13,622 nucleotides of DNA from Halocafeteria seosinensis (GCA_001687465.1 LVLI01002062.1:1-13622), one strand, 5' to 3'. Positions 1-11,448 are shown, counted from the stretch's first letter. A program made the numbers and translations. The notes: generated by a model not told the origin, from the sequence alone.

Positions 1-3000
1 TAAGTCAATACTACCGGTCAAACGACCGGCTGTCATGGACGGTGCTGTCTGGAAAGAAGTGTGTCCGCAATTGCTTCCACTAATCATCTCAATATTACCA
101 CCGGCGAGCTCACTGCTCCCCGCAACTATTTCGATTTGGTTTCCTCCAGCAAGTACAATATCTCCACCAGTGGCATTTCCTGTCGATCCGCCGAGGATGT
201 TTATACTTCCACTCCTGTTAAAATTTGTTTCACCGGTCGCCAGGACAGTTCTCGACCCCTTACCCAATAATGATACCTTTCCGGCAGTTGTTTCAGCAGC
301 ACCCGTAGTCAGAACAACGTTTTGCGTTGCACTCACAAGCACCTTACCGGCACTTTCGGCATCCCCTGAGGAGACCAGAATGTTGCCGCCTCCTTTCCGT
401 TCCTCGTCCGCGCGTATTGTCGACAAGATGACTATGTCAGAAAAGGAGTTACGAAAGCTCACTCCACCACCATCGAGCGCTTGAAGACTCAACGTGCCTC
501 TAGTGGTTACTCCAAATTGGGATGTCTCGAGCTGGATACCAGCGCCAGCATCCAAGAAGATCGAACCAGATATATTTTGCCCCGAAAAGCCGGTACGGAG
601 TCTTATGTTCCCAGCAGTCTCGAGTGTCACTCCGCCACTAGCTATAGGAGAATTTCCTGTATCTAGTGATAATCCGGCCATTGAGCGAATGGCCACATGA
701 CCGGTGGTTGCGGCAGTTCCTGTGAGTACCGCTACATCGCCTGAAATGTTTGTCGAGGCACCGGACCCAACAGTCATTTCTCCACTTATGTGACCCTCTC
801 CCGAAATGATATATGATCCACTTGTACTCCGTGCGAGAATACTGCCACCTGAAAATTTTCCAGCACCTGCAGTCAGAGAAATGGAGCCGGAACGTGTGCT
901 ATCCCTGGCCGTATTGATAGAAATGCTCGCCGGATGCACTGAATAACCGACTCCCAAAAATACAGAGCCTGAGCAAGCACCTCCAATGGTGACGGATCCA
1001 CTCATGCTGCCTCCTCCTGTAGAAATTCTTATCGAACCGCTGGAGTCACCGTCCGTGGTTGTCAAGAAATGAGAATCTGCATCGAGTTCAATGTTTCCTC
1101 CTCTTTTGCATTCACTGCCCCCAGACGATACGGTAACCATCCCTCCCTGTGCACAATGAGAGTCACCAGCATTTAGTTTGAGTCCAGGGCTTCCATAGTT
1201 ACTGTTTCCCGCTGCAATCTTTGCCATTCCAGCACTATACCTACTATCGCCTATACCAAAAACCACCCTCCCAGAATCGTTTCGATTTGAGTTGGAGGTG
1301 TTGAACATGATGTGTCCGGTATTGTATCCACTACCCGTTGAAAATTCCGCCCCGCGATTACCGGAAGCAATGCGCACGTTGCCTGAGATCCGGCTGCTAC
1401 CAGTGGCGAGAATCACCTCGCCGCTTTGAGATTCATGAGTACTACCAGTATTTATGGTAATACTCCCGCTGTGCCTTGATCCTGCCGTTCGTACCTGTAC
1501 CGAGCCGGAGACGTTTGAGGCAAACCCACTCAGGAAGCTGAGTTCCCCTGAGATAGACCCTCTCCCAGTTCTAAGTTCAGCACACCCCGCCTCAAAGGCG
1601 ACCCCTCCTAAACCAACACGCGATATCATACCAAACCGAGTAGCGTGAGTACTAATGGATCCGTCCGTTGCAGTCACTGCAACACTACCAACTGCACCAC
1701 TAGAAATGGAAATCGAATCAGCAGCCTTTGCTTTGATACTCCCAGCGTGGCGATGACTAAATCCGGTCTCAGCTATAATGGAGCCACCTCTTCCTGTGAA
1801 AATTCGAACATTGCCAGATAAACTTTGAGCATTTCCTGTATGCAAACAGAGGGATGCCGAACTGGCTTGCAGATGCGATTGTGAAGTAATTTCAACAGCG
1901 CCTGTGACACGATTCCCTTTCCCCGTGGAGAAAAGGACATTATTTCCTGCCAGAACAAGGTTCCCGACTCCGCCCCGGCTGTCTCCGGTGGATAGGAAAA
2001 TCGCACCAGATACAGCTTTTGCATTGCCAGTCGTAAAACCTACACTACCTTCGCTATAGTAGCGTTGTTCTCCACCGCCTTTAGTTCCACCCGTTGACTC
2101 AAGTACTACTGAGCCTGCATTATGAGCCGCACGTCCACTGCTAACAACAATTGTACCAGAGTTGGATCCAACCCCCGTGTCAATCTTTATTGAACCTGAC
2201 CGCCAACTGCCATCCGTAGAAAGTTCTACGTCCCCTGTGCTTGTCCCATTGTTTGATTCGATACGTAGCGTGGAAGACTCGATGAGGATAGTTGAGCTAC
2301 GAAGTAGGACACTACCCGCACCTTCGATAGCAGGTCCAGTCCGAAACGAAATTTCACGCGTAAAAAGACCACCCATTTCTATGGCATTCGTGCTACGCAT
2401 GTATACACTACCTCCTGAACTTCCAAAACTGCGTCCCGTTCGTATTACAGTCGAAGCAAAAGGCCCTGTCTCCGATTTTTGGCCTGCAAGTTGAATTCTG
2501 TTGGATGCCGCAAGCTGGATCTTGCCAGTAGTAGCACCGCCTCCGGAAGATATGATAACACTTCCAGAGTTCTGAATCGAGCTCGGCGGTGATGACACGT
2601 CGAAAGAACGCCCTGTCAAGAGAACACTACTAGCCGAGGAGAGATAAGCATTGCCCCCGGTCTGACCTTCACCAGATTTTAAATGAATGCTCCCACCACG
2701 TTGCACGGAAGAGCCCGCAAGTACGCTGACCTGCCCACTCCTCTTCAAGCTATTCCCGGACCTAAGGATGATACTCGAAGATACATTGCCACTCCCACTC
2801 GAGAAGCTCAAGTTTCCGGATGCTTTGGAGGGAGGGGTGGTTAGAGACACAACACCTCCACTTACAATGATCGCTCCCGAAACACCCGTGCCGTTTCCGG
2901 AAGACACTGTGATGGATCCACCATGAGTTCCATTGCCTCCCGCTATCTGCATAGACCGTGGGACACCGGCCGATACGCCGCCTCGCAGTTCTACAGAGCC

Positions 3001-6000
3001 TCCAGAGCAGACACCGTCTCCAACAGCAATTTGAACCCTTCCAGAAGATTTTGTGTTCGTTTTTGTAGAGAGAGAGATCCCCCCTGATCTCCACGCGGGT
3101 CCAGTTATTAGTCTCCCCACCCCTGAAGAAGAGGAAGATACAGTCCCTATCCGGACAGAGCCAGATACCGAGTTGAGCTCCAGGGCACCGCTATTCACTC
3201 CAGTCCCCGTTACAAGAGAAACACCAGCTGCCGTTCGCACCGTTGTTGCACCAGAGCGCACACGAATGTCACCCGATGGCCCTGAAGCACTCCCAGTGAA
3301 TACGCCCACAAGACCACTCCTTTCAGCACCGTTCCCTGAACCAATAGCCAGAGAGCCGGGCGAGCGGATATTCAGATCCCCCGAGCTCTCTCCACACCCC
3401 GTCTTCAGCCGCAACGAACCACTAATGTGGCCTTTTCCACTACCAAGACTTATGTTGCCTCCGGAATTCCCAAATCCAGCAGATATGGTCGAGCCACCAC
3501 TACTGGTATAGGAGCATCCCCCCACAAGCGTAACATCCCCGGATCTCACCCCCGAATCTCCTGTTCTAAGGACTATTCCAGGAAGCGCCGGGCCGCCGCA
3601 TCCTCTTAACACGGTGTTCCCGCTCACTTCCGAGTTACCAGTGCCAAAACCTACGTCACCGCTGTTGTTAGATATCCCCGTAGATAGTACGATAATACTA
3701 GAACCACCACGTCCCGTTGTGGCAAATGATACCGATCCGCTCAATTTATTTGAATCACCTGAGGCCAACGCCAGTCCGTCAGTTCCACTGGAGACGAGAA
3801 ATGCTTCCTCGGAAGATACTCGAACTAGGCCAGACGACAAACCGGCCCCAGAGGACAAACGTACGACGTTTCCTCTGCTCCGAGATCCAGAGATAATAGA
3901 GATTTCTCCTCCCTTGCTACTGAAATCCACGGAGCCACTACTCAGTGACCCATTTCCGCTGAACAATGAAAGGGAGCCTGCCTTTGAGCTTGATCCTGTT
4001 GAGAGGTGCAAACTTCCTGAGGTCGGAGCGGCCCCAGATAAAAGACGGATAAGTCCAGACTGGATCCCACAACGAGTGCTAAACTGAACACCCCCACCTC
4101 TAACTGCACCATGCGAGGCGATAACACTCAGGTTTCCACCAATCATCCCTTCGCCCCCAAGGAATGAAATACTTCCAGGTGTCTGTCGAGAGGAAGAAGC
4201 TGCAATAGACATACCCGAAACGACGCCCCAGTCGTGAACGCCTCCATTCAGCAGAATGTCACCGCTTGAGACCCAGCCGTTGCCGGTTTGTAATACCGTA
4301 TCGGAAGCACTCGTTACATTCATTTGACCACCATGCAGTTGGACGCTACCTGAAGTGAGTGCCCCCATTGCTGTACGAAGAGAAAGAATCCTAGTCGTAG
4401 AAGATCCAAGCTGCACGATTCCGGCTTCCCCAGTCGTTTGTAAAATGATACCCCCACCAAACGCCCCCCCTGAACCAGCTAATAGTGAGAGAGCGCCACT
4501 ACGTTCATGTGCTTTACCACTTCTGAGGTGTATATGCCCACTGGTTTCACCGTCTCCTGTCGCAAATTCAATGGAACCACTGGTACGAATGGAGTTCCCC
4601 GTATTTAGGCGCACAGAACCCGACAAACGCCTAGCTGACGGAGTACGTACCATCATGTCTCCCATTTTACCTGTCCCACTACTTAGCCTGACAGCTGTGG
4701 AAACAATAGATGCTTGAGAACCACTCCGTTCTTTGCCTCGGCCTGCGTCGACCAGTATCTCCCCACTACGTTCTTCCGAGTAACCTGACGACAGTGCAAC
4801 GTCTCCTCCAGTTCTTAAACTACTACCGGAAGCAAGAAATATGTTGCCAGAGCTGCTTCCCGAGCCGGAGCCGATCCGTACACAGCCAGAAACACTTGAT
4901 GAGCCCGTTCCAAACATGACAGCGCCACTGTGAACGGCATTGTCCGACGCAATTCTAACAGCACCCGAGACGTCCCCCATCCCTGAATCAACAGTAACAC
5001 TACCACCAGATAACGAGGAGAACGCGTCGCCAGCAGAAAGAGCAATAGTCCCTCCTTTATATGCCAACCCACCATAACCATGCACGTCTCCCCCGTGTCC
5101 CGTAAAGCTGTCACCCGCATAGACACTAAAATCCCCGGAGGATAATAGCGACCCACCAGAGCGAATGTCCACGTCGCCTGTAGAACGTATACTTTCCCCT
5201 GTCCGAATTGATAAATGCCCGCCGCGGCTGCCGAAAGAACCACCAGAGACTACCATGATATTACCGCCAGGTGAAAGGCCCGAGGAGAAGCCTGTGTAAA
5301 ACGCCACTCCACCGGAATTGCTCTTACCGTAGCCACTTCTGACAGACAACCCGGAGCTGCTCCCCTTCCTTGAATCTCCGCTTTTCAGGAGAACATTACC
5401 ACTCCTCTCGCTACTAAGCGTCTTCAAAGAAACGTGACGCCGTTGGTGGGAGATAAGGACTACGTGCCCGCTTGAGTATAAGCCTGAACCCGAAGACAGA
5501 CTGACGCCTCCATCACCATGGAAGCCTACCTGCCCACTCCCTTGGAAAACACCAGCGTGACCACCATCAATTGGCATTGTACCAATTGCCGATCCTCCAG
5601 ACAGCCGAACCCTTCCACTCTCCTGACCCCCAGCCCCAGATTGCACCAAAATATGGCTAGTGCTTGGACTGCCTACGAAAACAGTTGAACCATTGCTTCG
5701 AACACTACTCCCTCCTAACACACGGAGTGGAGAAGTTTTCCCGAAACTATTGCCGGTACTCAGGACAATATCCCCGCTTACTATACGCCCACCCGGGCTT
5801 GATAGATATAGACCGCCACTTTTGTGAGAGGAGTAGCCGGTGTAAAGTAGGATAGCTCCTGATGTCTTGCGCCCCCCTGCGTTGACAACGATATTTCCGC
5901 CAAACGATCCATCTCCACCTACGACGCCCATTGATCCCACTGATCCACAGCTAGAACCTGTACTAATGCGTGTGGATCCTGAAGTCAATAACTGAAGGGA

Positions 6001-9000
6001 TGAAGGTAGATTTTTCTTGGATGAACCCAGTACAGTGACTGTGCCGCCTCCTTCGCTCCCTAAATGCACATTCCCTCCTCTAACACCGTCTCCCCCAACC
6101 AGTACAAGCGTATCGGAGGCGTTTCCAGACACTTGGGTCAGGACAACGCTTCCGGCTGAAAACCTGCTCGGACCTGTAGCAAGGGAAATAGACCCAGAGC
6201 TCGTGCTGGCGTTCCCCGTTAGTACGCCAAGCTGCGTGGAAACTATACGCAGGCATCCAGAGAAAGCGCCATTGCCACTACGTATGGTTGCACATCCACT
6301 TGATTTTTCAGCTTTGCCAGTCACAAACTGTGTCCAGGAGCCCTCCAGAGTAAGGTTCCCCGTAAGCCGGGAAGCTGAACTCCCTAGTATCACGTCACCA
6401 CTGGCAAACGAGTTTCCCGAAGATAGTCTCAAAAGCCGACCTGCCTGTAGAAAGGCGTTGCCCCCACTCTTCTTACTGGTGTAACCGCCTTGTACTCTCA
6501 CGCTACCCCCTATAGACGATCCCTTCCCCGCTACTGCCGAAACCAGCTCTCCGCCAATCAGCAACGACCCAGCCGTACCAAGAAGAGAGGAACCACTATT
6601 CCCCGTTTTGAGGGTTACAGTTCCAGCTTTTAAGGACGAGTTCCCTGTTTGAATCCGCAAACCTCCAGAAAAGTAGGAATAAGCGGTTGCTATCGTCATA
6701 TTTCCGCCCCCAGCACCAGCTTGCAGAGAAACGTTACCTGCAACTGCATCTGAAGAGCCCGACATCAGCACAACACCTCGATTGGACGCAGAATCACCGA
6801 ATCCAGCCATTAGGCTTATGTTTCCACTACACATATTCGCATCGTGGGAAGCGATGGCTATGTCCCCAGTATTCGCAGCGGAACCAGTTCTCAACACAAT
6901 TCGCGATTTGTCTCGAAGGGTTTGTAACTGTAAATTTCCACTCCGGCTTAACCCTTCGCCACTACGAAGTACGATTTCACCACCGCCGAAACTTGCAACC
7001 CTTAAATCGCCGCCTTCAGCATTAGAGTCTCTACCGGCACTGTGCCCTGCCTTAATTTGGACAAGACCACCTCTATTAGAGTACCCTGCGCGGACAACGA
7101 CAGAGCCGGTGTCCCTGTCATTATTAGCTGTGAAGAGTGAAACTGCTCCGGCCACCCCGAAGGGGGAGCTACCGACTGCCACAGTGACACTTCCGGAGTT
7201 CCCACAAGCACTGCCTGAGAGCAACCGGACGTCTGCAGAGCGAGTATAGGCAGTACCACTAGCCAAGCGAAATGCTGAACTATTGAAACTGCTACGCGTG
7301 GCAAGGCTCACCGTCCCGGTACTTCCTCTTTGATTCACCGACATAATGCGAATAGCTGCGCCCTTCCGGTAGCCGACCCCGCCTTGGAACCGAACCTCTC
7401 CACCCCCTAGTCCTAAGCCCCCCTTGATATCTAAAGAGCTTCCGTTCGCAGCAGAATGTCCTGTTCCAATCAAAAGATTACCGGATTTGTCTGAGGTACC
7501 CGTGAAAATTGTAAGGTCACCACTAGCTCCGCGGATTCCTCCTCGTGCACTCCGGATGTATCCACAGCCAGAGGACACCCAACCATTTCCTGTCTTGACG
7601 TCTACAACTCCGCCAACTTTACTTATGCTTGCCCCTGACTGAAGGTGTACTAGTCCGCCTTCAGCTTCATCATCGCGGGCTTTGGTATCCCCTCCGGCAA
7701 GTTCTATATCTCCCCCAGGCCCTTTTGCTCCATCACCACCGCGTAACACTATCTCACCGTGGTGGGCGACGCCCCTTCCTGGACTGATAGTTACGTCCCC
7801 ACCGTTGTCAAGTTCGCTATGCCCTGCAGCGATACTTACTCTTCCCCCTTGGGAGATTGACCTGCCAATACGCAAAACAATCTTGCCGCTACTTCCGTTA
7901 CGACTCGCAGATGTATACATCGAAAGGTCCCCCGACTGCACTAAGGATGATGCCGTTTTCGCTACGATCGTCCCCGATATCCATGATTTATGAGTACCAA
8001 TCACAACATCACCCCCCGTTCCAAGGGTTGCCCTACCACCTCCAATCAACAATCGAGAAGACGACCGTTTTGCTCCCGTCGTGGAGCCACCAGAGTGAAG
8101 TCGGAACGTTCCGGCCGTGGATCCAGACCCTGTACGAATTCTTACCGAACCTCCCGCGGTCCTGGAGCTGTGCGTGTCTCCCCCATTCAATTGGATTAGA
8201 GCCCCTTTGTTCTCACTCTTGCGAAGATTTCGACCGGTGCGTACGCGGATGTGAGTTCCACCAATTGAAATGTTTCCTGAGACGCCGTCCCGTGCAGCTT
8301 TCCCACTTAGCAGTTGAACACCTCCGGAGCTCCCCAGAACACTATCAGAAGTTGTAAACGTTACACTCTCGCCACTACGCAGCATCATATGTCCACCAAT
8401 CATGCCACCATCACCGCCTCTCACATCTACAGAACCTGATTCGCCGGCTGTAAGAGAAGCCAGCAGTATGTTCCCACCTGAAATTCCTCGTCCTCCCGAA
8501 AGAGATATATGCCCCCCATACTCCCCATCTCCTCCTAGTGCGCGAATGCGATTTGTTGTGCTAACATGCGATATTGCCGTCAATGTAATATCTCCACCTT
8601 GTGTGTACCCCTTGCCCGTTGTTATCTGGACAGAGCCAGAAATCTGTCCGTTGCCCGAGAAGACCTTCACGGCGCCAGTACCCACAAGTCCTTTTCCTGT
8701 AAGTAGAGCTATCTGCCCTGAATTGTTTTCTGAGGTGGCACTCGATATTTTTATAGGTCCGGAGGCACGGCTAGGGGAGCCATAGCCTGTTGCTATACCT
8801 ACGATTCCACCGTATCTTTCGGAACTTCCTCCTATAACCCTGATGTTACCTGCAGACATCCGAGACGTCCCAGACACTACATTAATTGATCCTGAGGTGG
8901 CATTCTGGGTATCGCCTGTCTTTAGAACGACTACAGAGGATTCCCAATTCAAACTACCGCTTGAACTCCCGAACCTTGACCGGATTAGTAGTGGGCCCGA

Positions 9001-9714
9001 TTTGAGCCTGGACTCTCCTGACGAAAGAATCATTTTTGCACCGCCAATATAGACGCAACCGCCTTCTGCATTATCCTCTTGATCACGACCACTGACTAAA
9101 ACATTACCTCCCTGTTCCCCATTACCTCCACCCACTTTTACTGTGCCACTTGATTGTGTTGTGTTCCCTGGTGATATCAGTATGGCACCGCCACTAATTG
9201 CGTTGATTGCACCTGACTTGAGCTCACCTGTCCCCGTGTGTATCCTTACTAATCCCGAATGACAGTCACTGAGACCGCTTGAAACCGTGACACTCCCACT
9301 CTCTGTTCCGGAGTGCTGAGAGGAGATACTAATGCTGGTATGTCCCACTCCGCTCGAGCCGAGCAATTGAACAGAGCCTCCTTTAGAGATTGAACCGCCA
9401 CCCTTTATGACAATATTACCGCTGCTTAAGCCTAAAATATCTCCTCCCTCGCTACTACTATTACCAGCGCGAAGAAGGATAGAACCGCTCCTGCTTCCTT
9501 TTGCTCCGCTAAAGAGTGTAACATTTCCAGACCGTCCTGTTGAAGCCCCTGACGATATCGCCACATATCCTGATCGAGGAGAGACGGCTGTAAATATCGA
9601 GGACACTCCACTTTTGACACCGCTTCCACTTGAGAGTGCAAGTCTCCCATGCGACAGCAAACTGATATGCCCTCCTTGGTTAGATGTGGTCTGAGCATGG
9701 AGAGTCACGTTGCC
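1..9714 (-). repeat. Protein-level array of degenerate ~14-residue SG-x-V-x-L repeats
   Basis: Translation of the minus strand gives tandem units such as SGSVTVSSGLSDCH, SGLVRIHTGTGELK and SGQIALLTGKGLVG. The usual pattern is [SG]G-x-[VIL]-x-[LVI]-x-[ST]-G followed by 3-6 variable polar residues. Units are 13-16 residues long, mostly 14, so about 230 units are in view (estimate from length, not an individual count). Alternating hydrophobic residues between Gly/Ser turns suggest short beta strands stacked as a solenoid; this is inference. N-x-[ST] sequons such as GNVT recur, and isolated cysteines are scattered through the array. Units are not near-identical in DNA, so this is an old array kept by selection on the protein pattern rather than a recent tandem expansion. 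It continues past the left edge. Confidence 0.85.
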
Positions 9715-10528
9715 CGGCCATTTCCCGGCTTGCGAACTCATTCCAGCGCGAAAACATAGCTCTCCCATATGTTCACCCGGAATGCTAACCATCTGAATGG
9801 TCGTAAAATTCAATGTTGCTTGCTGAGGGGTAATAGAAGCACCACTGCTGCTTGACTGGTACGACAACCCGGAGACATGCTCGTCACTTGGTTGAGCAAT
9901 CTCCAACATGCCACTGACTCTTGTAACTGCGGAAGAAAATGAAGCGGATACAATTGCAACATCCGAAAAGAGCGTACATCGACCTACTAGATGTGAAAGC
10001 CGATGGACATGGAGTGTCAAAAACTGTTCCTCGACACATGTATTCGAACACAGACTCTAGAGGAACGCATATGCTCTGAGAAGTGCACCACGCACAACTA
10101 CTATCTAGTGCGCACACGGAGCATTCCCTCCATGAAAAACATTCTGCATTTTGAATAATGTTGGCTACCAGAAATTCTTCTGACGGGCTGGTCTAAGTAT
10201 TGAGGGAGAGCTCACCTGAGCACTGTTCCGTGGATTGTATCCATAGATTGCATTCTCCAGCGATTGAGTCATCTATACCTGCCCCCAGTTTACACTCATC
10301 TTTCTCCACGCAGTAGCGACACTCAGGAATTTCAGTACATTCCCGGCATCTGCGAGCACACCGCGGGTGTATAACAAGTTGGGAACATGGCAATGTTCAA
10401 ACGTACCCTTTACGGGTTTCACACGACTCCATCCCAACGGAATGCTGCGCAAGGGCAGAACACAGAACGAAAAGGATCGCAGTGCGTGTGATGATGTTCG
10501 TTGCACAAATGGTCTGAGAGTTGGCCAT
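1..10528 (-). CDS. Giant secreted PSI-domain / SG-repeat protein (5' part, runs off left edge)
   Basis: Proposed exons (minus strand): 10528-10407, 10349-10216, 10143-9988 and 9926 to beyond position 1, giving 3446 codons in view. The last exon has no in-frame stop; I checked each row. Residues 1-27 form a signal peptide: basic Arg15, hydrophobic core TAILFVLCSALA, ALA|Q cleavage site. Residues 36-131 form two eight-cysteine PSI/plexin-like modules. Residues 138 to about 207 are a non-repetitive linker, followed by about 3,240 residues of SG-x-V-x-L repeats. The ATG at 10528 was chosen because it lies in a strong GCCATGG context and puts the hydrophobic core close to the N-terminus; an in-frame ATG at 10588 would add 20 residues. 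I do not recognise an orthologue. Known: PSI modules are small disulfide-bonded extracellular domains. Inference: a surface or matrix adhesin with a long stalk. The C-terminus, and any membrane anchor, lies outside the window. Confidence 0.85.
9927..10406 (-). other. Three small spliceosomal introns of the giant gene
   Basis: Intron 1 is 10406-10350 (57 nt, donor GTACGT, acceptor CGCAG, phase 2). Intron 2 is 10215-10144 (72 nt, donor GTGAGC, acceptor TGCAG, phase 1). Intron 3 is 9987-9927 (61 nt, donor GTAGGT, acceptor CGCAG, phase 1). Without splicing, stops occur at a TGA inside intron 1 (10399-10397) and a TAG inside intron 2 (10195-10193), and the frame beyond intron 3 ends in a TGA (9886-9884). 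Removing all three gives one continuous frame and restores the paired cysteine spacing. An alternative intron 3 donor at 9983 was rejected because it keeps the wrong frame. Confidence 0.8.
9988..10423 (-). other. Tandem PSI/plexin-like cysteine modules (exons 1-3 of the giant gene)
   Basis: After splicing, module 1 has Cys36, 42, 45, 51, 54, 60, 74 and 84, and module 2 has Cys87, 93, 96, 102, 105, 111, 122 and 131. Both start with exactly C-x5-C-x2-C-x5-C-x2-C-x5-C; the last two spacings differ (13 and 9 versus 10 and 8). Module 2 contains the CAWC motif, matching the C-G/A-W-C core of plexin/semaphorin/integrin domains. Module 1 has CRYC at the same place. The identical spacing appears only when introns 1 and 2 are removed, which independently supports the splice model. 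Known: such modules act as rigid disulfide-bonded spacers or orienting domains in extracellular proteins. Confidence 0.8.
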
Positions 10529-10903
10529 GGCTCGGCGGCAGATTCCCCTTGGTATTGACTCCCCTCTGATGTCCTCCACTGTACACATTTCCGTATATGA
10601 CAGTCCTTGCTAATGCAAAGTTTCAGTTCCAACCACGTTGTTCGCCTAAAGACTATTCGAAAGAACCATCCATGTAGTTGGGGTGTGTCTCTTGTGCGTT
10701 TTGTGTCCTCTCAGTTCCTTTTGTCCTGCTATATCCACCTCTCCGGTGACATTATCCACGATAAATCTCAGGCACTACGGTTTATGATGGAAACAGAAAA
10801 CAAACGCAACACTATTAGAAAACAGAGAATAGGTCTATGTCATGAAAAAAGCAACCGAGTTGTAGCGCTTTGTGCCACGTACACAAACAAGGAGGGGAAA
10901 ACG

Positions 10904-10922
10904 AAAAAAAAAAAAAAAAAAA
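10904..10922. repeat. A19 homopolymer tract
   Basis: Nineteen consecutive A residues on the plus strand, that is T19 on the coding strand of the giant gene, about 375 bp upstream of its start codon. Poly(dA:dT) tracts in promoters are known to disfavour nucleosomes. A role here is inference. The exact length may be affected by sequencing error. Confidence 0.9.
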
Positions 10923-11049
10923 TGTACGCCTACTTTACACAACAAAAAGATGAAATAACTATCCTACTACCTAGTTTATACTACGCAAAACTATATTACG
11001 TTACATGTATAGCTCTCCTATGGTTGTGTAATACCCTAGAGCTCGTTAT

Positions 11050-11057
11050 TTTGGCGC
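11050..11057 (+). promoter_or_regulatory. E2F/DP-like octamer TTTGGCGC
   Basis: The sequence fits the TTTSSCGC consensus of E2F/DP transcription factors, which occur in most algae and protists as cell-cycle regulators. It lies about 520 bp upstream of the giant gene's start codon and 3' of EME1. A single octamer match is expected by chance in a few percent of kilobase-sized regions, so this is a weak call. Confidence 0.2.
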
Positions 11058-11435
11058 GGTAGTACCAACGAAATCAAATCAACTTCGAGTTAGTGAGCCG
11101 GGGGAAGGCAAAGGGGCACTGGACAGCTCAAATACCTCCGAAATGTTTGTCGTGTTTGCCGTCGAAAAGGAGGAATTCAGAATTCTGTGGTTATAGGATA
11201 CATTAATTTATTAGTGATTTGATAGAAAAGCACCGGTATACAATGCCATGCTACGAATCTGTGGAGGAATCGATCGCTAGCACGGGAAAGACTTGTAATC
11301 AGTTGCCACATACGCTGGGAGGCTCGCCTGGTGCAGGAATCCAAGCCATTATCAGATACCTAAGCCTCACGTTACAGTAAGAATTCTCTCTATGTAACTT
11401 GAGAGCTTTCTCTTGGTCGTCGACAGTCCAGAAAG

Positions 11436-11448
11436 CCCCCCGCCCCCC
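11436..11448. other. C6-G-C6 run (G-rich on EME1 sense strand)
   Basis: The plus strand reads six C, one G, six C; the minus-strand transcript of EME1 would read G6CG6. It starts 57 nt past the EME1 stop codon. G-rich runs just past a coding region can act as downstream processing or pausing elements, but nothing else here supports that role. Confidence 0.4.

Noticed and set aside
35-9694. Many plus-strand open frames of 60-166 codons, rich in Pro, Ser and Leu, across the giant exon
   Set aside because: They are antisense shadows. Gly codons (GGN) read as NCC in antisense, giving Pro, Ser, Thr or Ala according to frame, and the true frame avoids stops on the other strand. None has a recognisable domain, and the minus frame is open across all 9926 nt.
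1-9926. A bacterial autotransporter, RTX adhesin or CRISPR-like repeat array
   Set aside because: The repeat exon is joined by spliceosomal introns to a eukaryotic signal peptide and PSI modules. The repeats are degenerate coding units without constant DNA repeats or spacers, and they lack the RTX GGxGxDxLx nonapeptide.
9884-10117. A separate small cysteine-rich gene, or a frameshift joining it to the repeat frame
   Set aside because: A 61-nt GT-AG intron at 9987-9927 joins the two frames exactly, so neither a separate gene nor a frameshift is needed. The apparent start at 10117 is GTG.
10607-11062. A 151-codon plus-strand open frame
   Set aside because: It runs through the A19 tract, has low-complexity Lys-rich and AT-rich sequence and no domain resemblance; it is likely chance.
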